Virus record (IMG/VR): IMGVR_UViG_3300035698_005196
Coordinates: 1-29,717 of that record
Source: a virus
Length of the DNA stretch: 29,717 nucleotides
Strand: one strand, 5' to 3'
The notes under the pieces are model-generated. The model worked only from the letters and a program-made list of their open reading frames with translations. It ran no database searches and was not told where the DNA came from. The position numbers and the translations under genes were made by a program. Below, in pieces: positions 9,393 to 17,551 of the stretch. Each line of letters begins with the position of its first letter. Positions within the stretch are counted from its first letter, which is position 1.

Positions 9393-10442
9393 TTATGCTA
9401 TTGTTAGCTCTGCAGATTCATTAGAGGTTACACTTTGTCCGTAATTTTTAACGAAATGCACGGTTACGGGAATGTTTGCTCCAGTTCCAGCTGCTTTAAA
9501 GGTCAATGCAGTTCCAGCATCATTACCTTCACATCCAAAGGTGCAATTAGTTACCGTACCGCTTAGAGTTCCTGTTAATTCCATATATCTTGCGACATTT
9601 GCACCGATAGCTGGTAGTTGTCCAAATCTACAGTTGTCAATCTTGACTGAACCAAATCCACTACCACCTGCATAGATGTTGCAATCTGTATGTGCTGCAT
9701 AACCAGACATATCACAATCTTCAATCACTACATCTTGTGGCCTTGTGTTGGTTGTTCCCATCAAAGTAATGTCCGCCACATTTTTGTAGAATCTGCATCC
9801 AGAGATTAATACTTGCCAAGCATTACCTTCTGTAGTCCATTGGATTGCTCCACCTTCTTTTGCATCGTCTACGTCTGGCCCCTTACAATTCTTGAAGTGA
9901 CAATTAACTATCGACGTACCGAAAGCAGTCTTAGTTGAATAATCATCATCCAATAGAATACCTCCACCTGTAGCACCAGCACCATTGAAGCCCATATTTA
10001 CGATTAGACATCCTGCGGCCCTTATTGTTAGAAGTGCCTGAGTTGTGGTTGAACCTACTTTGAGTTGTGGCAGTCCGCCCTGAGTTCTTCCACGACTTAC
10101 GCCGATGATTGATAAGCTTGGTGTATCTGCTCCAATTACTAAGTTCTCAGTATAGCTTGTTGGATCTCCAGTAAAGTCTGTTATCAATGCAGCGGTTACA
10201 TAGATATTATCTCCGGCACCTGCAAGATCAATAGCATCCTGTATTAAAGTCAATGCGTCATTCCATCCTTTGCCAGAATTAGATGTTGAGCCGTTTGTCT
10301 GATCTACAAACCAAGCTTCACCTTCATTACCTACAATTGTGGCAGAAGCAAAGGTTATGTGTTCGCTGAATGTGTATGGCCCATTTGTGTAAGGCGGTGC
10401 TGCTATTCCACCAACAGGGCTTGTTCTAAATCCGTTTCCCAT
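9393..10442 (-). CDS. Right-handed beta-helix virion-type protein (349 aa)
   Basis: I chose the ATG at 10442 (MGNGFRTSPVGGIAAPPYT) because it has an AGGGAG ribosome site. An in-frame GTG at 10514 would add 24 residues but has no site and would read through a leader that folds well. Residues 1-55 resemble the conserved N-terminus of a family common in tailed phages (GIAAPPYTNGPYTFSEHITF, then VGNEGEAWFVDQTNGS). Residues 56-340 show beta-helix rungs: NSGKGWNDALTLIQDAID, GDNIYV, then repeated V-x-x-C-x-F units (VNCHFKNC, ISGCRFYKN, IEDCDMSG, IDNCRFG, VTNCTFG). No catalytic residues can be assigned. It is probably a head fibre, decoration or tailspike-like protein. T-rich terminators lie on both sides, suggesting its own transcript. 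Confidence 0.8.
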   Translation of the reverse strand: MGNGFRTSPVGGIAAPPYTNGPYTFSEHITFASATIVGNEGEAWFVDQTNGSTSNSGKGWNDALTLIQDAIDLAGAGDNIYVTAALITDFTGDPTSYTENLVIGADTPSLSIIGVSRGRTQGGLPQLKVGSTTTQALLTIRAAGCLIVNMGFNGAGATGGGILLDDDYSTKTAFGTSIVNCHFKNCKGPDVDDAKEGGAIQWTTEGNAWQVLISGCRFYKNVADITLMGTTNTRPQDVVIEDCDMSGYAAHTDCNIYAGGSGFGSVKIDNCRFGQLPAIGANVARYMELTGTLSGTVTNCTFGCEGNDAGTALTFKAAGTGANIPVTVHFVKNYGQSVTSNESAELTIA

Positions 10443-10452
10443 TTTCTTTCTC

Positions 10453-10510
10453 CCTGGGAGTTGTTTGCCCCTCTGTAGTTTACAGAGTGCTTTCACCAAG
10501 CAGTCCCAGG
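10453..10510 (-). promoter_or_regulatory. Foldable leader: putative three-way-junction RNA over the beta-helix gene ribosome site
   Basis: Read on the minus strand, three perfect inverted repeats nest. P1 is CCTGGGA (10510-10504) with TCCCAGG (10459-10453). P2 is TGCTT / AAGCA with a GGTGA loop (10502-10488). P3 is CTCTGTA / TACAGAG with an AAC loop (10487-10471). P2 and P3 abut, giving a closed three-way junction with 11 unpaired bases before the P1 3' strand. The AGGGAG ribosome site overlaps P1, so folding could hide it. Function is inferred from geometry only. It matches no riboswitch class I recognise. Confidence 0.4.
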
Positions 10511-10534
10511 CCACTTGATACAGTCATCGTTAAT

Positions 10535-10548
10535 AAAAATAAAAAAAA
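10535..10548 (-). terminator. T-rich putative archaeal terminator after the second 90-aa paralogue
   Basis: Three nt past the stop at 10552 the coding strand runs T8, A, T5. This is a typical archaeal U-rich termination signal. The A/T-rich tract could also serve as a weak TATA element for a transcript starting near 10510, where the foldable leader begins. Confidence 0.5.
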
Positions 10549-10551
10549 TGT

Positions 10552-10824
10552 TTAGTACCCAATAATAGCTATATTATGAATACCAGTAACAATGGTTCCA
10601 AGCGTGATTATGCCTGTGTCCGGATCCCAACTGCTGTCTTTGTCTGCTCCTGCATCATCTTGCAAAAGGGTCAGACAAATCTCAGTTATGGCTGCTCCTG
10701 CAAAAGTGTCACTTCCCAAGTCAATGGTATGACCTGTTGCACAAACTGCCGAACTCTGGATTAACAGAACCTTTATATCACCTATTATCACTTCTTTTCT
10801 GAATGTTTCAATTACTGCTGTCAT
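10552..10824 (-). CDS. Tandem paralogue B, small structural-type protein (90 aa)
   Basis: The ATG at 10824 follows an excellent ribosome site (AGGAGGAG). Aligned to the next gene upstream (10834-11109) I count 61 identities over 90 positions with one single-residue gap. Shared blocks include ETFRK, LLIQSSA, HTIDLGSDTFAGAA, QDDAG and TGIHNI-IIGY. There is no signal peptide. Being directly after the major capsid gene, and short and beta-rich, it fits a capsid decoration or head-completion protein, but no family is recognised. A T8/T5 tract follows its stop. The paralogue pair must come from a duplication; the copies have diverged mostly at charged and small residues. Confidence 0.8.
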   Translation of the reverse strand: MTAVIETFRKEVIIGDIKVLLIQSSAVCATGHTIDLGSDTFAGAAITEICLTLLQDDAGADKDSSWDPDTGIITLGTIVTGIHNIAIIGY

Positions 10825-10833
10825 ATTCTCCTC

Positions 10834-11109
10834 CTAATATCCTATTATCAGGATATTATGAATACCTGTTGCTGATAGTGTTCCCATCGTAACTACTCCT
10901 GTTCCTGGGACCCAGGTTGCCTCTTCATCCTGACCTGCATCATCCTGAACCAACGTCAGAAGAATCTCAGTCATTGCTGCACCAGCAAAGGTATCGCTAC
11001 CAAGGTCAATGGTATGTGCAGAATCACAGGCAGCCGAACTCTGAATTAACAGAAATTTTAGGTCGCCTACTACAGCTTTTTTCCTGAATGTTTCAACTAC
11101 TACTACCAT
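10834..11109 (-). CDS. Tandem paralogue A, small structural-type protein (91 aa)
   Basis: The ATG at 11109 is preceded by GGTGAT, a good archaeal ribosome site, and lies 10 nt after the major capsid gene. The protein is about two-thirds identical to its downstream neighbour. It starts MVVVVETFRKKAVVGDLKFL and ends GTLSATGIHNILIIGY, with a central HTIDLGSDTFAGAA. There is a single cysteine (in SSAACDSAH) also present in the sister copy. No transmembrane or signal segment is present. Position after the capsid gene and strong expression signals suggest a virion protein made in many copies, such as a decoration protein; this is inference. Confidence 0.8.
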   Translation of the reverse strand: MVVVVETFRKKAVVGDLKFLLIQSSAACDSAHTIDLGSDTFAGAAMTEILLTLVQDDAGQDEEATWVPGTGVVTMGTLSATGIHNILIIGY

Positions 11110-11119
11110 TCTTCATCAC

Positions 11120-12175
11120 CTACTTGATACCATAGATTTGCGAACTGGAAGCCTCGAAGGTCATTACCAAAGCAAGGTACTCCTTAAGCAAATATGGGTA
11201 GTTATCATTGTCGTTAAACTTCTCTTCATAGGTTACATCTTGAAGAACAGCCATGAAGACATATCTCATATCCAACATCAAGATTCTCCTTGAAGCTGAT
11301 GTGGTTGGCATATACCTATCCTTGATGAAATCAACTCCATCAAAGCTGAACGATCCAGGGATACCAAACGGCAAACCTTCAGCAGGTGGTGCTGGTTGTC
11401 TCTGGATGTCAAGAAGCAAACCTTTGATGTAGTTGTGTGTGCTTGCGTCTGTAACTGCCAGTGTAACCATTCCATTTGCATTGAAGGTTGTTGCAAGTTC
11501 AGCCCTGATATCTGATAATGTAACATAGGCATCACTCTTATTGGTAGTGTTGGTTGTGATAGACTTAATCATCCCATTGAACTCTTCAATGTTAGTAGCC
11601 TGATCTCCGTTGATGATAGCATCTTCTTCAGCTTCCTTGATAGACTTAACCTTAACTCTTAGATCAAGACTCTCAGGGTCAATGAATCCACGCATACCTG
11701 CCATTGCTGGTCCAGTGATTCTGCCTTTAGCATAAAGATATCGCATAGGAACAGAGGTTCTGTCGTATGTATCAATCTGGTCTGCAATTGCAGCATCTTC
11801 AAGTGCCCATGCAGCTCCGCCCTTTGCTGTCAGAGGGATGTAATCATAGGTCAATCCTCTAACTGCTCTTCGTGGTAGCAAGTCAGTCAATGGTGTCAAT
11901 CTGTCCGTTCTGTCAACAACAGCAGAATCAACGTATACAGGGATAAGTGCTGTACCTGCAGTACCAGCTCCACCGGTCTGAGTTGTTATGCTCGACTTTT
12001 GGATACTGTCTTTGATCTCAAGTCTCTTGTCAACTTTGTTCCAAGGGTTGTAATATTCCTTAGATGATCCGCTAAACTCATCACGCCCTACAGCCAGCTC
12101 TCCGAATGTCTTGTCAAAGAGATTCTCTGCTTCTGATCTGTCAATTGCAACTTGTCCAAATCCTTTTGTATTCAT
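11120..12175 (-). CDS. Major capsid protein, HK97 fold
   Basis: I place the start at the ATG at 12175, which has AGGATGTGAT upstream. A GTG at 12184 overlapping the protease stop as GTGA is the alternative and adds three residues. The 351-aa protein has the length and layout of HK97-type capsid proteins: a helical, charged N-arm (about 1-60), a TTQTGGAGTAGTALIPVYVD entry into the core, a conserved basic stretch LPRRAVRGLTYDYIPLTAKG, a long helix (SLDLRVKVKSIKEAEEDAII followed by NGD), an A-domain, and a beta-strand C-terminus with FEASSSQIYGIK. It follows the protease/scaffold gene directly, the classic order. The N-arm may be removed by the protease during maturation, as in HK97; no separate scaffold gene is visible. 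Confidence 0.92.
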   Translation of the reverse strand: MNTKGFGQVAIDRSEAENLFDKTFGELAVGRDEFSGSSKEYYNPWNKVDKRLEIKDSIQKSSITTQTGGAGTAGTALIPVYVDSAVVDRTDRLTPLTDLLPRRAVRGLTYDYIPLTAKGGAAWALEDAAIADQIDTYDRTSVPMRYLYAKGRITGPAMAGMRGFIDPESLDLRVKVKSIKEAEEDAIINGDQATNIEEFNGMIKSITTNTTNKSDAYVTLSDIRAELATTFNANGMVTLAVTDASTHNYIKGLLLDIQRQPAPPAEGLPFGIPGSFSFDGVDFIKDRYMPTTSASRRILMLDMRYVFMAVLQDVTYEEKFNDNDNYPYLLKEYLALVMTFEASSSQIYGIK

Positions 12176-12180
12176 TTGAA

Positions 12181-13062
12181 TCACATCCTAATTATCGGCA
12201 ATCCTTTCTTGATTCTTGCCTTTTCTTCTTCTTTGGGGTCAGGTTCATCATGCTTTGCTTTGTGTACTGTTTTAAGTTCAACCATTTCTTTCTCAAGATT
12301 TTGGTACTTCATTGTCATTGTATCCAAAGCTTTCTTCTCCTCAGAATCAACAGGGGGTGTTGGTTCCACTGGAGGTGTTGGTTCAGTTGCTGGTTCAGGA
12401 TCCTTTTCAGGTTCTGGATCAGCAGCTTTTTCTTCCATCTCTTTCCTTAGAGCATCAAATTTCTCGTCAACAGACTTCATGATCTCTTCGGTGTTTGACT
12501 TCAGAATATCCGTAATTTCTTTTTCTTCCATAGTCTTCTGTGCCTCCACAGTTTCTTTAATTGGGTCTTCAGGACTACCTATTAATCCCAGACTTTTTGC
12601 AATCCTCATGGCGGTTGAATTCTTATTGGCACCAATGCCAACCCAACTTGCTTCAAAAATCTCGCCTTTGGTATATCTCTTTTTAGTAGAATTTCCGATT
12701 GTGACTTCATCATAGCTCGTAGGTAAAGCACCAATGCTTAGGTCTAATTCTGCGCCCTCGCCAAGCATTCCCTGGATTACCTTAGAATTTGGGTTGCTCT
12801 TGAAAAACTTAGGCTCTGCAATAAGCGCATTGTGCCCATCAACCTTCATGACCTTCTGATTTATCCAATCACCAATTCTGTTTAAGGCTTTATTCTCATG
12901 ATCAATCATCATCCGGATTCGATCTCTACGTTTAATTGAATCTTCAAAGAATGACTTTCCAACCATTTCATCTTCCCGATCAACACTATCATCTGAAAGG
13001 ACACAAGAATATTTACCTGCAGAATTCTTAAATATCGTTCCGTGCATTAAGATTTTATCCAT
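12181..13062 (-). CDS. Prohead serine protease fused to scaffold-like region
   Basis: The 293-aa protein has an N-terminal HK97-type prohead protease domain (about 1-165). The expected catalytic His is in MMIDHENK (His55) and the Ser in LDLSIGALP (Ser109); SDDSVDREDEMV is the usual substrate-loop region. Residues 170-293 contain a coiled coil (EITDILKSNTEEIMKSVDEK), a Pro/Glu/Thr linker with repeated PTPPV units and another charged helix, which fits a scaffolding extension. The start at 13062 is ATG with no ribosome site. A TTTAAATA box is centred 29 nt upstream, so the mRNA is probably leaderless. The next gene is the capsid protein. The protease would cleave scaffold and capsid N-arm inside the prohead. 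Confidence 0.9.
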   Translation of the reverse strand: MDKILMHGTIFKNSAGKYSCVLSDDSVDREDEMVGKSFFEDSIKRRDRIRMMIDHENKALNRIGDWINQKVMKVDGHNALIAEPKFFKSNPNSKVIQGMLGEGAELDLSIGALPTSYDEVTIGNSTKKRYTKGEIFEASWVGIGANKNSTAMRIAKSLGLIGSPEDPIKETVEAQKTMEEKEITDILKSNTEEIMKSVDEKFDALRKEMEEKAADPEPEKDPEPATEPTPPVEPTPPVDSEEKKALDTMTMKYQNLEKEMVELKTVHKAKHDEPDPKEEEKARIKKGLPIIRM

Positions 13063-13085
13063 ATTATAGGGTATATTAGAAATTA

Positions 13086-13109
13086 ACTATTTAAACACAA
13101 TTATGATTT
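13086..13109 (-). promoter_or_regulatory. TATA promoter for protease/capsid operon
   Basis: The minus strand carries TTTAAATA at 13095-13088, centred 29 nt before the protease ATG, giving a start of transcription at or next to the ATG. The 24-bp block 13086-13109 matches the portal promoter block (19973-19996) at 23 of 24 positions. It includes the stop codon and last codons of the upstream MuF-like gene. Confidence 0.75.
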
Positions 13110-14201
13110 CTTGCCAAGTACAGCTTTCAGAACGCATCTGCAATTCGGATGAGCCGGTGGATGCATGAAGTACTTTCCTGTGCCAGGATCCTGAAAAGGC
13201 TCATCAAGTCCTCTAACCTGACCGTTCAATCTCTTGTCAATATCACCGGTTCTTTGGTCTATATGTGTCTTCCACTGCTTACCTTTGACAATATTGCTCT
13301 TCTTATAAGATATGATCTTGCTCTGATTAACAAACCGGTTTGATTCAGTCCTGGCAATCATGACAGCTTGGCCTTCCTTAGCCTGGGTGAATACTTCCTG
13401 CACATCCTTAGTGAGTTCCGGTAATGTCTTTTTATCCTTCATACCCTCCTGAACTCTGAGAAGTATCTTTGTCTGTAATTGTTTGGTTGCGCCCTTGATC
13501 CCGTGCCATCTCTTACCGTGGATATTGTAACCATTGAGTTGTTGGTCCTCAAATATCTTGGCCTGCCTGGTATGTTCAACAGTGAACCCTATGTCCATTT
13601 TCAATTCATCTTCAACAGACTCAACGCCATCCTTCATGACATCGGTGATCAGTATCCGAATCTTACTTAGGAAAGGTCCGGTGTTAATCGTATTCATCAA
13701 TACATTAAGGAACTCACCAAAAGTCTTGGTTGTATATTCAAGGCTCTTGTTTAAATCAACCTTATGCAGATCCCTCAACACTCTCTTTTCCCAAGCCGTT
13801 ATGACATTCTTGAAGAAGCTTTCATAATCCTCAGACTGTTCAACTACATCTTCACCAGGGTTGATAATATCGCTTTCCTTTGTGATAGGTTTTTCAATGT
13901 CAATATCAAAGTGTTCAAACTCAGGCTCTTCAATGATAGTCTCAGGGACTAAGACAACACACTGCTGACAATATGAGTTCCGGAAATCATTGCAGGCTTC
14001 AACAATATCATTGGTATAATCAGCGAACTCAAGAATGTCTGTCTTCAATACAATAGCAAAGTACTTCCAACCCTCATAGTTCTTCATGTAGAAGATAAAC
14101 CTGTCAGTCTCCTCAGAGTAATGAATAGTCGGGGTCTTGCGTGTGGACTCTTTGTGCCACTTGTACAATCTTTGCATTACATCAAATTTAATTTGAAGCA
14201 T
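13101..14201 (-). CDS. MuF/SPP1 gp7-like head morphogenesis protein (366 aa)
   Basis: I chose the ATG at 14201 (MLQIKFDVMQRLYKWHKE) because of a strong AAGGAG site; 45 further codons upstream overlap another gene. The C-terminal domain (about 235-366) has the Phage_Mu_F pattern: a helical pair, ARTESNRFVNQ (about 283), W-K-T-x-x-D-x-R-T-G with LNGQ (about 310-327), and the HPPAHPNCRC end (about 347-356). This minor capsid family sits inside the head next to the portal and is needed for assembly. The N-terminal half is an unfamiliar extension with a CQQC motif (about 106-109). Its stop codon is inside the conserved promoter block of the protease operon. Unusually, it is separated from the portal by four other genes. 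Confidence 0.88.
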   Translation of the reverse strand: MLQIKFDVMQRLYKWHKESTRKTPTIHYSEETDRFIFYMKNYEGWKYFAIVLKTDILEFADYTNDIVEACNDFRNSYCQQCVVLVPETIIEEPEFEHFDIDIEKPITKESDIINPGEDVVEQSEDYESFFKNVITAWEKRVLRDLHKVDLNKSLEYTTKTFGEFLNVLMNTINTGPFLSKIRILITDVMKDGVESVEDELKMDIGFTVEHTRQAKIFEDQQLNGYNIHGKRWHGIKGATKQLQTKILLRVQEGMKDKKTLPELTKDVQEVFTQAKEGQAVMIARTESNRFVNQSKIISYKKSNIVKGKQWKTHIDQRTGDIDKRLNGQVRGLDEPFQDPGTGKYFMHPPAHPNCRCVLKAVLGKKS

Positions 14202-14493
14202 CGTATCTCTCCTTAACTTTACATCCATTAGGTGAACATAAGTATTGCTTTGCTTTTGTTTCGGCTGGTGGAACAGAATCATTGATGATTGCATCCCAAC
14301 CGCACACAGAGTATTTCTTGCCCTTAGTTGTATCACTGTGAGGATAACAAGTAAGACCTGTACTGCTTAACCTTTCACAATGTTTTGTTATATTAAGACA
14401 TGATGAATAATGTGTATCCTCTGGTAGTATCGTGATCCCAATACCAATTAATGCAACTAATAAAACTCCCAGGGTTATTTCTATCTTAGTCAT
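14188..14493 (-). CDS. Small membrane-anchored Cys-rich protein (101 aa)
   Basis: The ATG at 14493 overlaps the end of the upstream fibre gene by 8 nt, with no strong ribosome site. Residues 1-23 (MTKIEITLGVLLVALIGIGI) form an uncleaved anchor or signal. The outside part, about 78 residues, has six cysteines (near 32, 39, 49, 64, 85, 91) in a spacing that could form three disulfides, plus NIT and NDS sequons. The end (SPNGCKVKERYDASN) overlaps the MuF gene by 14 nt. Together with the two genes before it, it forms an exported group inside the head operon. No family is recognised. It could tether or chaperone the neighbouring fibre at the cell surface; that is speculation. Confidence 0.75.
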   Translation of the reverse strand: MTKIEITLGVLLVALIGIGITILPEDTHYSSCLNITKHCERLSSTGLTCYPHSDTTKGKKYSVCGWDAIINDSVPPAETKAKQYLCSPNGCKVKERYDASN

Positions 14494-17400
14494 GTTCTTT
14501 TGTTATAAAGCCATAGGCTACGAAAGGTGTTGTTGCATAAGTTCCGTGACTATCAATTGTAACATCTACATCACTTGCAATATATTGCATATTGAGTTCA
14601 TCTCCTGCTTCTAATTCTCCATACCAAGTATGGTCTAACCAACTCTGTCTATTTTGTTTAGAAGGGTCAAATTCCTTATATGTTCCTGCTATTTCAACTC
14701 CTTTATTTGCAACCCTTATAGCTACATGAGAAGTTGGGGATGGAGAGGAATCAGCAGATGAAACACCAAAATTAATTAAATAGTCACCATCTTCTCCGAT
14801 CATGACAGTATTATTATATAAAAAAGAGATATTTTCAACTTCACCTAAACTACTATTGAAAGTTAGATTATACCAAGTATCTATTACTGCAACTGTGTGA
14901 ACTTCTGTAGCCAATCCGTACATATGGGGGACTTCATTATAAAAACTTCCTGTTACATTCATACTCCCTTTGACATTAAGGAGTCCGGTTCCTAATTCAA
15001 TAACTCCGTTGGTCTGGTCATGTGTCAATGATATCCATTCAGTATTGTTGGTATCTGGGTCTGTTGCTGAATGAACATATAAAGTTGGGTTTGTTTGTGG
15101 AACATGGTCATAATCAGTGTGTAGATTTACAGCCCCTATTATGAACTGACTACCAGCATACGGAGTTACCATTAATCCAGATTGGTCATAAGTATCACTT
15201 GCATAAAATTGTGCTGCAACATTAGCATCGGGTGCATAAAAAGTGAAATCTGTACCTTTCATATTTATCGAACTGCCCCACATCTCCAGGGAATCGTCAA
15301 AATAAGCTGTACCATCAACTTCTAATTTTCCAGAAATTAATAAATCGTCTGGGCTATGTACCCAATGTGTACGGGTAGCTGTTGCATCACCTATCTGTAA
15401 ATAATGGTCTACTTGAGTATCAATTATTGTTTTTGGGATACCACCTGCCGAATTATGGGAAATTGTAACTAAATTCAACCTGGCAGCATCAATATCTCCA
15501 GCAATGGTAGCGTTACCTGTTACATTAAGTGTACTCATAAGTTCATAAGATGTACAAGTAACAGAGTCATTTAATTGGGTTATAGCAGAGTAAGTTGGAC
15601 AGGCAGAGGGATAGTTCTGGTTGTCAGTCCAGTTCTGTGAACCACTGAATTCTGTTGCAATAATATTACCAGAGGCCCATATACTTGTACCATTGAGAGT
15701 CCTATTAACTTGCAACGGATATACTGGATTAGCATTGATCCCAACATAACCATTTTTATCAATCCTCATAGCTTCCCCTACATCCTTGACAAGAAAAGCG
15801 AGTTCATAATTTGGTATTGATGTTCCAATCTCAAATACACGATCTAATGCAGGTGTTGGTGCAGGTGTTGGTGCAGTAATATTATCCCAAGCATAAGTCA
15901 AGTTAGTAAAGATAGGTGTTGAATTTTGTGATGCACTATTAAGTGTTGCTCTTGCTTGAATGAACCTACTATCCCCAGAAGTTATATTACAAAGTGTATG
16001 AGCTGGGTCAAGAGTGCAAGCTTGCCATGAACTTATATCTATGATTTCATCTTGTGAGAGTGTTCGATTATATAATGAAACATAAGCTATATCACCACCA
16101 AACTCATTTCCATGAACAGCCCTCCCAATTACAATAGCTGTAGTTGGAGCTTGTAAAGCATTTCCAACAATACTTGTATTTGCTATCAAATTGCCATTTT
16201 TATAAAATAGTATATTTGCTCCATCATAAGTCCCAGTAAATTGATACCACTTGGTCCCATCATAAGAGGTAGCTAAAACATCATCATAAGCCCTATACCA
16301 AGTATCACCTTGGTTATAGATTTGCATAGCATATTTTCCAGCAACATTTTCTCTTTGTAACATATAACAACCATTTTTCCCGACTATTACAGCATAATTA
16401 GTTTGTGCTGAATTTGGTTTAACCCATGTGCTTAAAGTAATATTATCAGTAATATTGAACATTAAATCAGCGCCAGTTGTTATATAATCATCACTACCAT
16501 CAAAATAAGATATATTTTCACCTTCAAATACAGTATCAGTATCAATTCCACCACATATAACCCCCCCTCCAGCAGTACCATCGTTTCCATGATTTGAATA
16601 ATCCGAACAATTACCAGTTTCATTCAAAGGCCAGAACCCAATAAGGTCTGTATCACTTATATTAGGTTTGCTCATATTGATTTCTCTTGTCTGAAATGTG
16701 ACATTAGTAGAACCTGGTTCAGATATTGAGACATTCAAAGTATCCCAATCTACAGTATCTCCAGCATCATATATTGCTGATGTATAATTGCCTTGATGGT
16801 TGTATAATCCTTTGGCATAGAGTGCTGTAAGTTCTGCTGGAGATAAAGAACGGTTATATATTATTAATTCGTCCATTAATCCGTTAAAATAACTTGCAGT
16901 TATTTCAGCACCAATATAATTTTTTAATGGGCTGGATGATGGTTTACTTGCTGAATTATATGAACCTATTGATATTCCATTATTATAGAATACTCCTCCA
17001 GTTCCATTAAAGGTAATTACTATATGTGTCCATTCATTCATAGTAATCCCTGTATCAGAAAAATGAGAAGTACTACCAACAAAGAATCGTAATTTATTTG
17101 TTGGGTCATCATTAAGTCTAAGCATATATCCATCATCTCCTCCATAAAAAAAATTATTCATAAAAATCACTCTTTTGGTAGAAGAACCACTTGCATTAAC
17201 CCAAACAGACCATGTAAAATTCAGATTATATAAATCTAAACTTGTATCTGTTCCAACATTAATAACATCATTAGTTCCATCAAAATCATAATGTTCATGT
17301 ATATGGGTTGCACCGCTAACAGTACCATCATTTCCATACCCCGAACTATCACTGGCATTATCAGTAAACTGCCACCATCCAACTATTGAAGCATCAGCAT

Positions 17401-17551
17401 CAGCATGAGTATTACTTAGTTCAACAGTTACATCAGTTGAAGTATTAGAATTACTACCATATTGAAAATCCGTAATCACGAAAGTGTTTGAAGTAACCGA
17501 TGTAGCCATCATCAAAGACATCAATATCAAAATATAAAATATAGCCTTCAT
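14486..17551 (-). CDS. Secreted LamG-domain fibre protein (1021 aa)
   Basis: The start is the ATG at 17551 (MKAIFYILILMSLMMATSVT), overlapping the upstream stop as ATGA and preceded by GGGGTGA. Residues 1-21 are a signal peptide. Domains: LamG-like sandwich 1 (about 55-250, WWQFTDNASDSSGYGNDGT to MDELIIYNRSLSPAEL); LamG-like 2 (about 303-508, FWPLNETGNCSDYSNHGNDG to IAYVSLYNRTLSQDEI); Pro/Thr/Ala linker (about 558-568); a fibre region (571-890) with AMRIDKNGYVGI ... PLQV and STLNVTGNATIAGD, motifs seen at tail-fibre attachment regions; and a C-terminal beta sandwich (about 890-1021) that resembles a trimeric jelly roll. I count more than thirty N-X-S/T sequons. It probably binds glycans or a partner cell. 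It is unusual to find it between portal and MuF genes. Confidence 0.85.
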   Translation of the reverse strand: MKAIFYILILMSLMMATSVTSNTFVITDFQYGSNSNTSTDVTVELSNTHADADASIVGWWQFTDNASDSSGYGNDGTVSGATHIHEHYDFDGTNDVINVGTDTSLDLYNLNFTWSVWVNASGSSTKRVIFMNNFFYGGDDGYMLRLNDDPTNKLRFFVGSTSHFSDTGITMNEWTHIVITFNGTGGVFYNNGISIGSYNSASKPSSSPLKNYIGAEITASYFNGLMDELIIYNRSLSPAELTALYAKGLYNHQGNYTSAIYDAGDTVDWDTLNVSISEPGSTNVTFQTREINMSKPNISDTDLIGFWPLNETGNCSDYSNHGNDGTAGGGVICGGIDTDTVFEGENISYFDGSDDYITTGADLMFNITDNITLSTWVKPNSAQTNYAVIVGKNGCYMLQRENVAGKYAMQIYNQGDTWYRAYDDVLATSYDGTKWYQFTGTYDGANILFYKNGNLIANTSIVGNALQAPTTAIVIGRAVHGNEFGGDIAYVSLYNRTLSQDEIIDISSWQACTLDPAHTLCNITSGDSRFIQARATLNSASQNSTPIFTNLTYAWDNITAPTPAPTPALDRVFEIGTSIPNYELAFLVKDVGEAMRIDKNGYVGINANPVYPLQVNRTLNGTSIWASGNIIATEFSGSQNWTDNQNYPSACPTYSAITQLNDSVTCTSYELMSTLNVTGNATIAGDIDAARLNLVTISHNSAGGIPKTIIDTQVDHYLQIGDATATRTHWVHSPDDLLISGKLEVDGTAYFDDSLEMWGSSINMKGTDFTFYAPDANVAAQFYASDTYDQSGLMVTPYAGSQFIIGAVNLHTDYDHVPQTNPTLYVHSATDPDTNNTEWISLTHDQTNGVIELGTGLLNVKGSMNVTGSFYNEVPHMYGLATEVHTVAVIDTWYNLTFNSSLGEVENISFLYNNTVMIGEDGDYLINFGVSSADSSPSPTSHVAIRVANKGVEIAGTYKEFDPSKQNRQSWLDHTWYGELEAGDELNMQYIASDVDVTIDSHGTYATTPFVAYGFITKEHD

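Noticed and set aside
10443-10514. N-terminal extension of the beta-helix protein from a GTG at 10514
   Set aside because: No ribosome site there, while the ATG at 10442 has AGGGAG and gives the family-typical start. The extension would code through the foldable leader.
12152-12715. 187-codon open frame on the plus strand opposite the protease/scaffold gene
   Set aside because: Ser/Phe-rich composition mirrors the Glu/Lys/Pro-rich minus-strand protein. No promoter or ribosome site is seen, and it is antisense to a well-identified gene.
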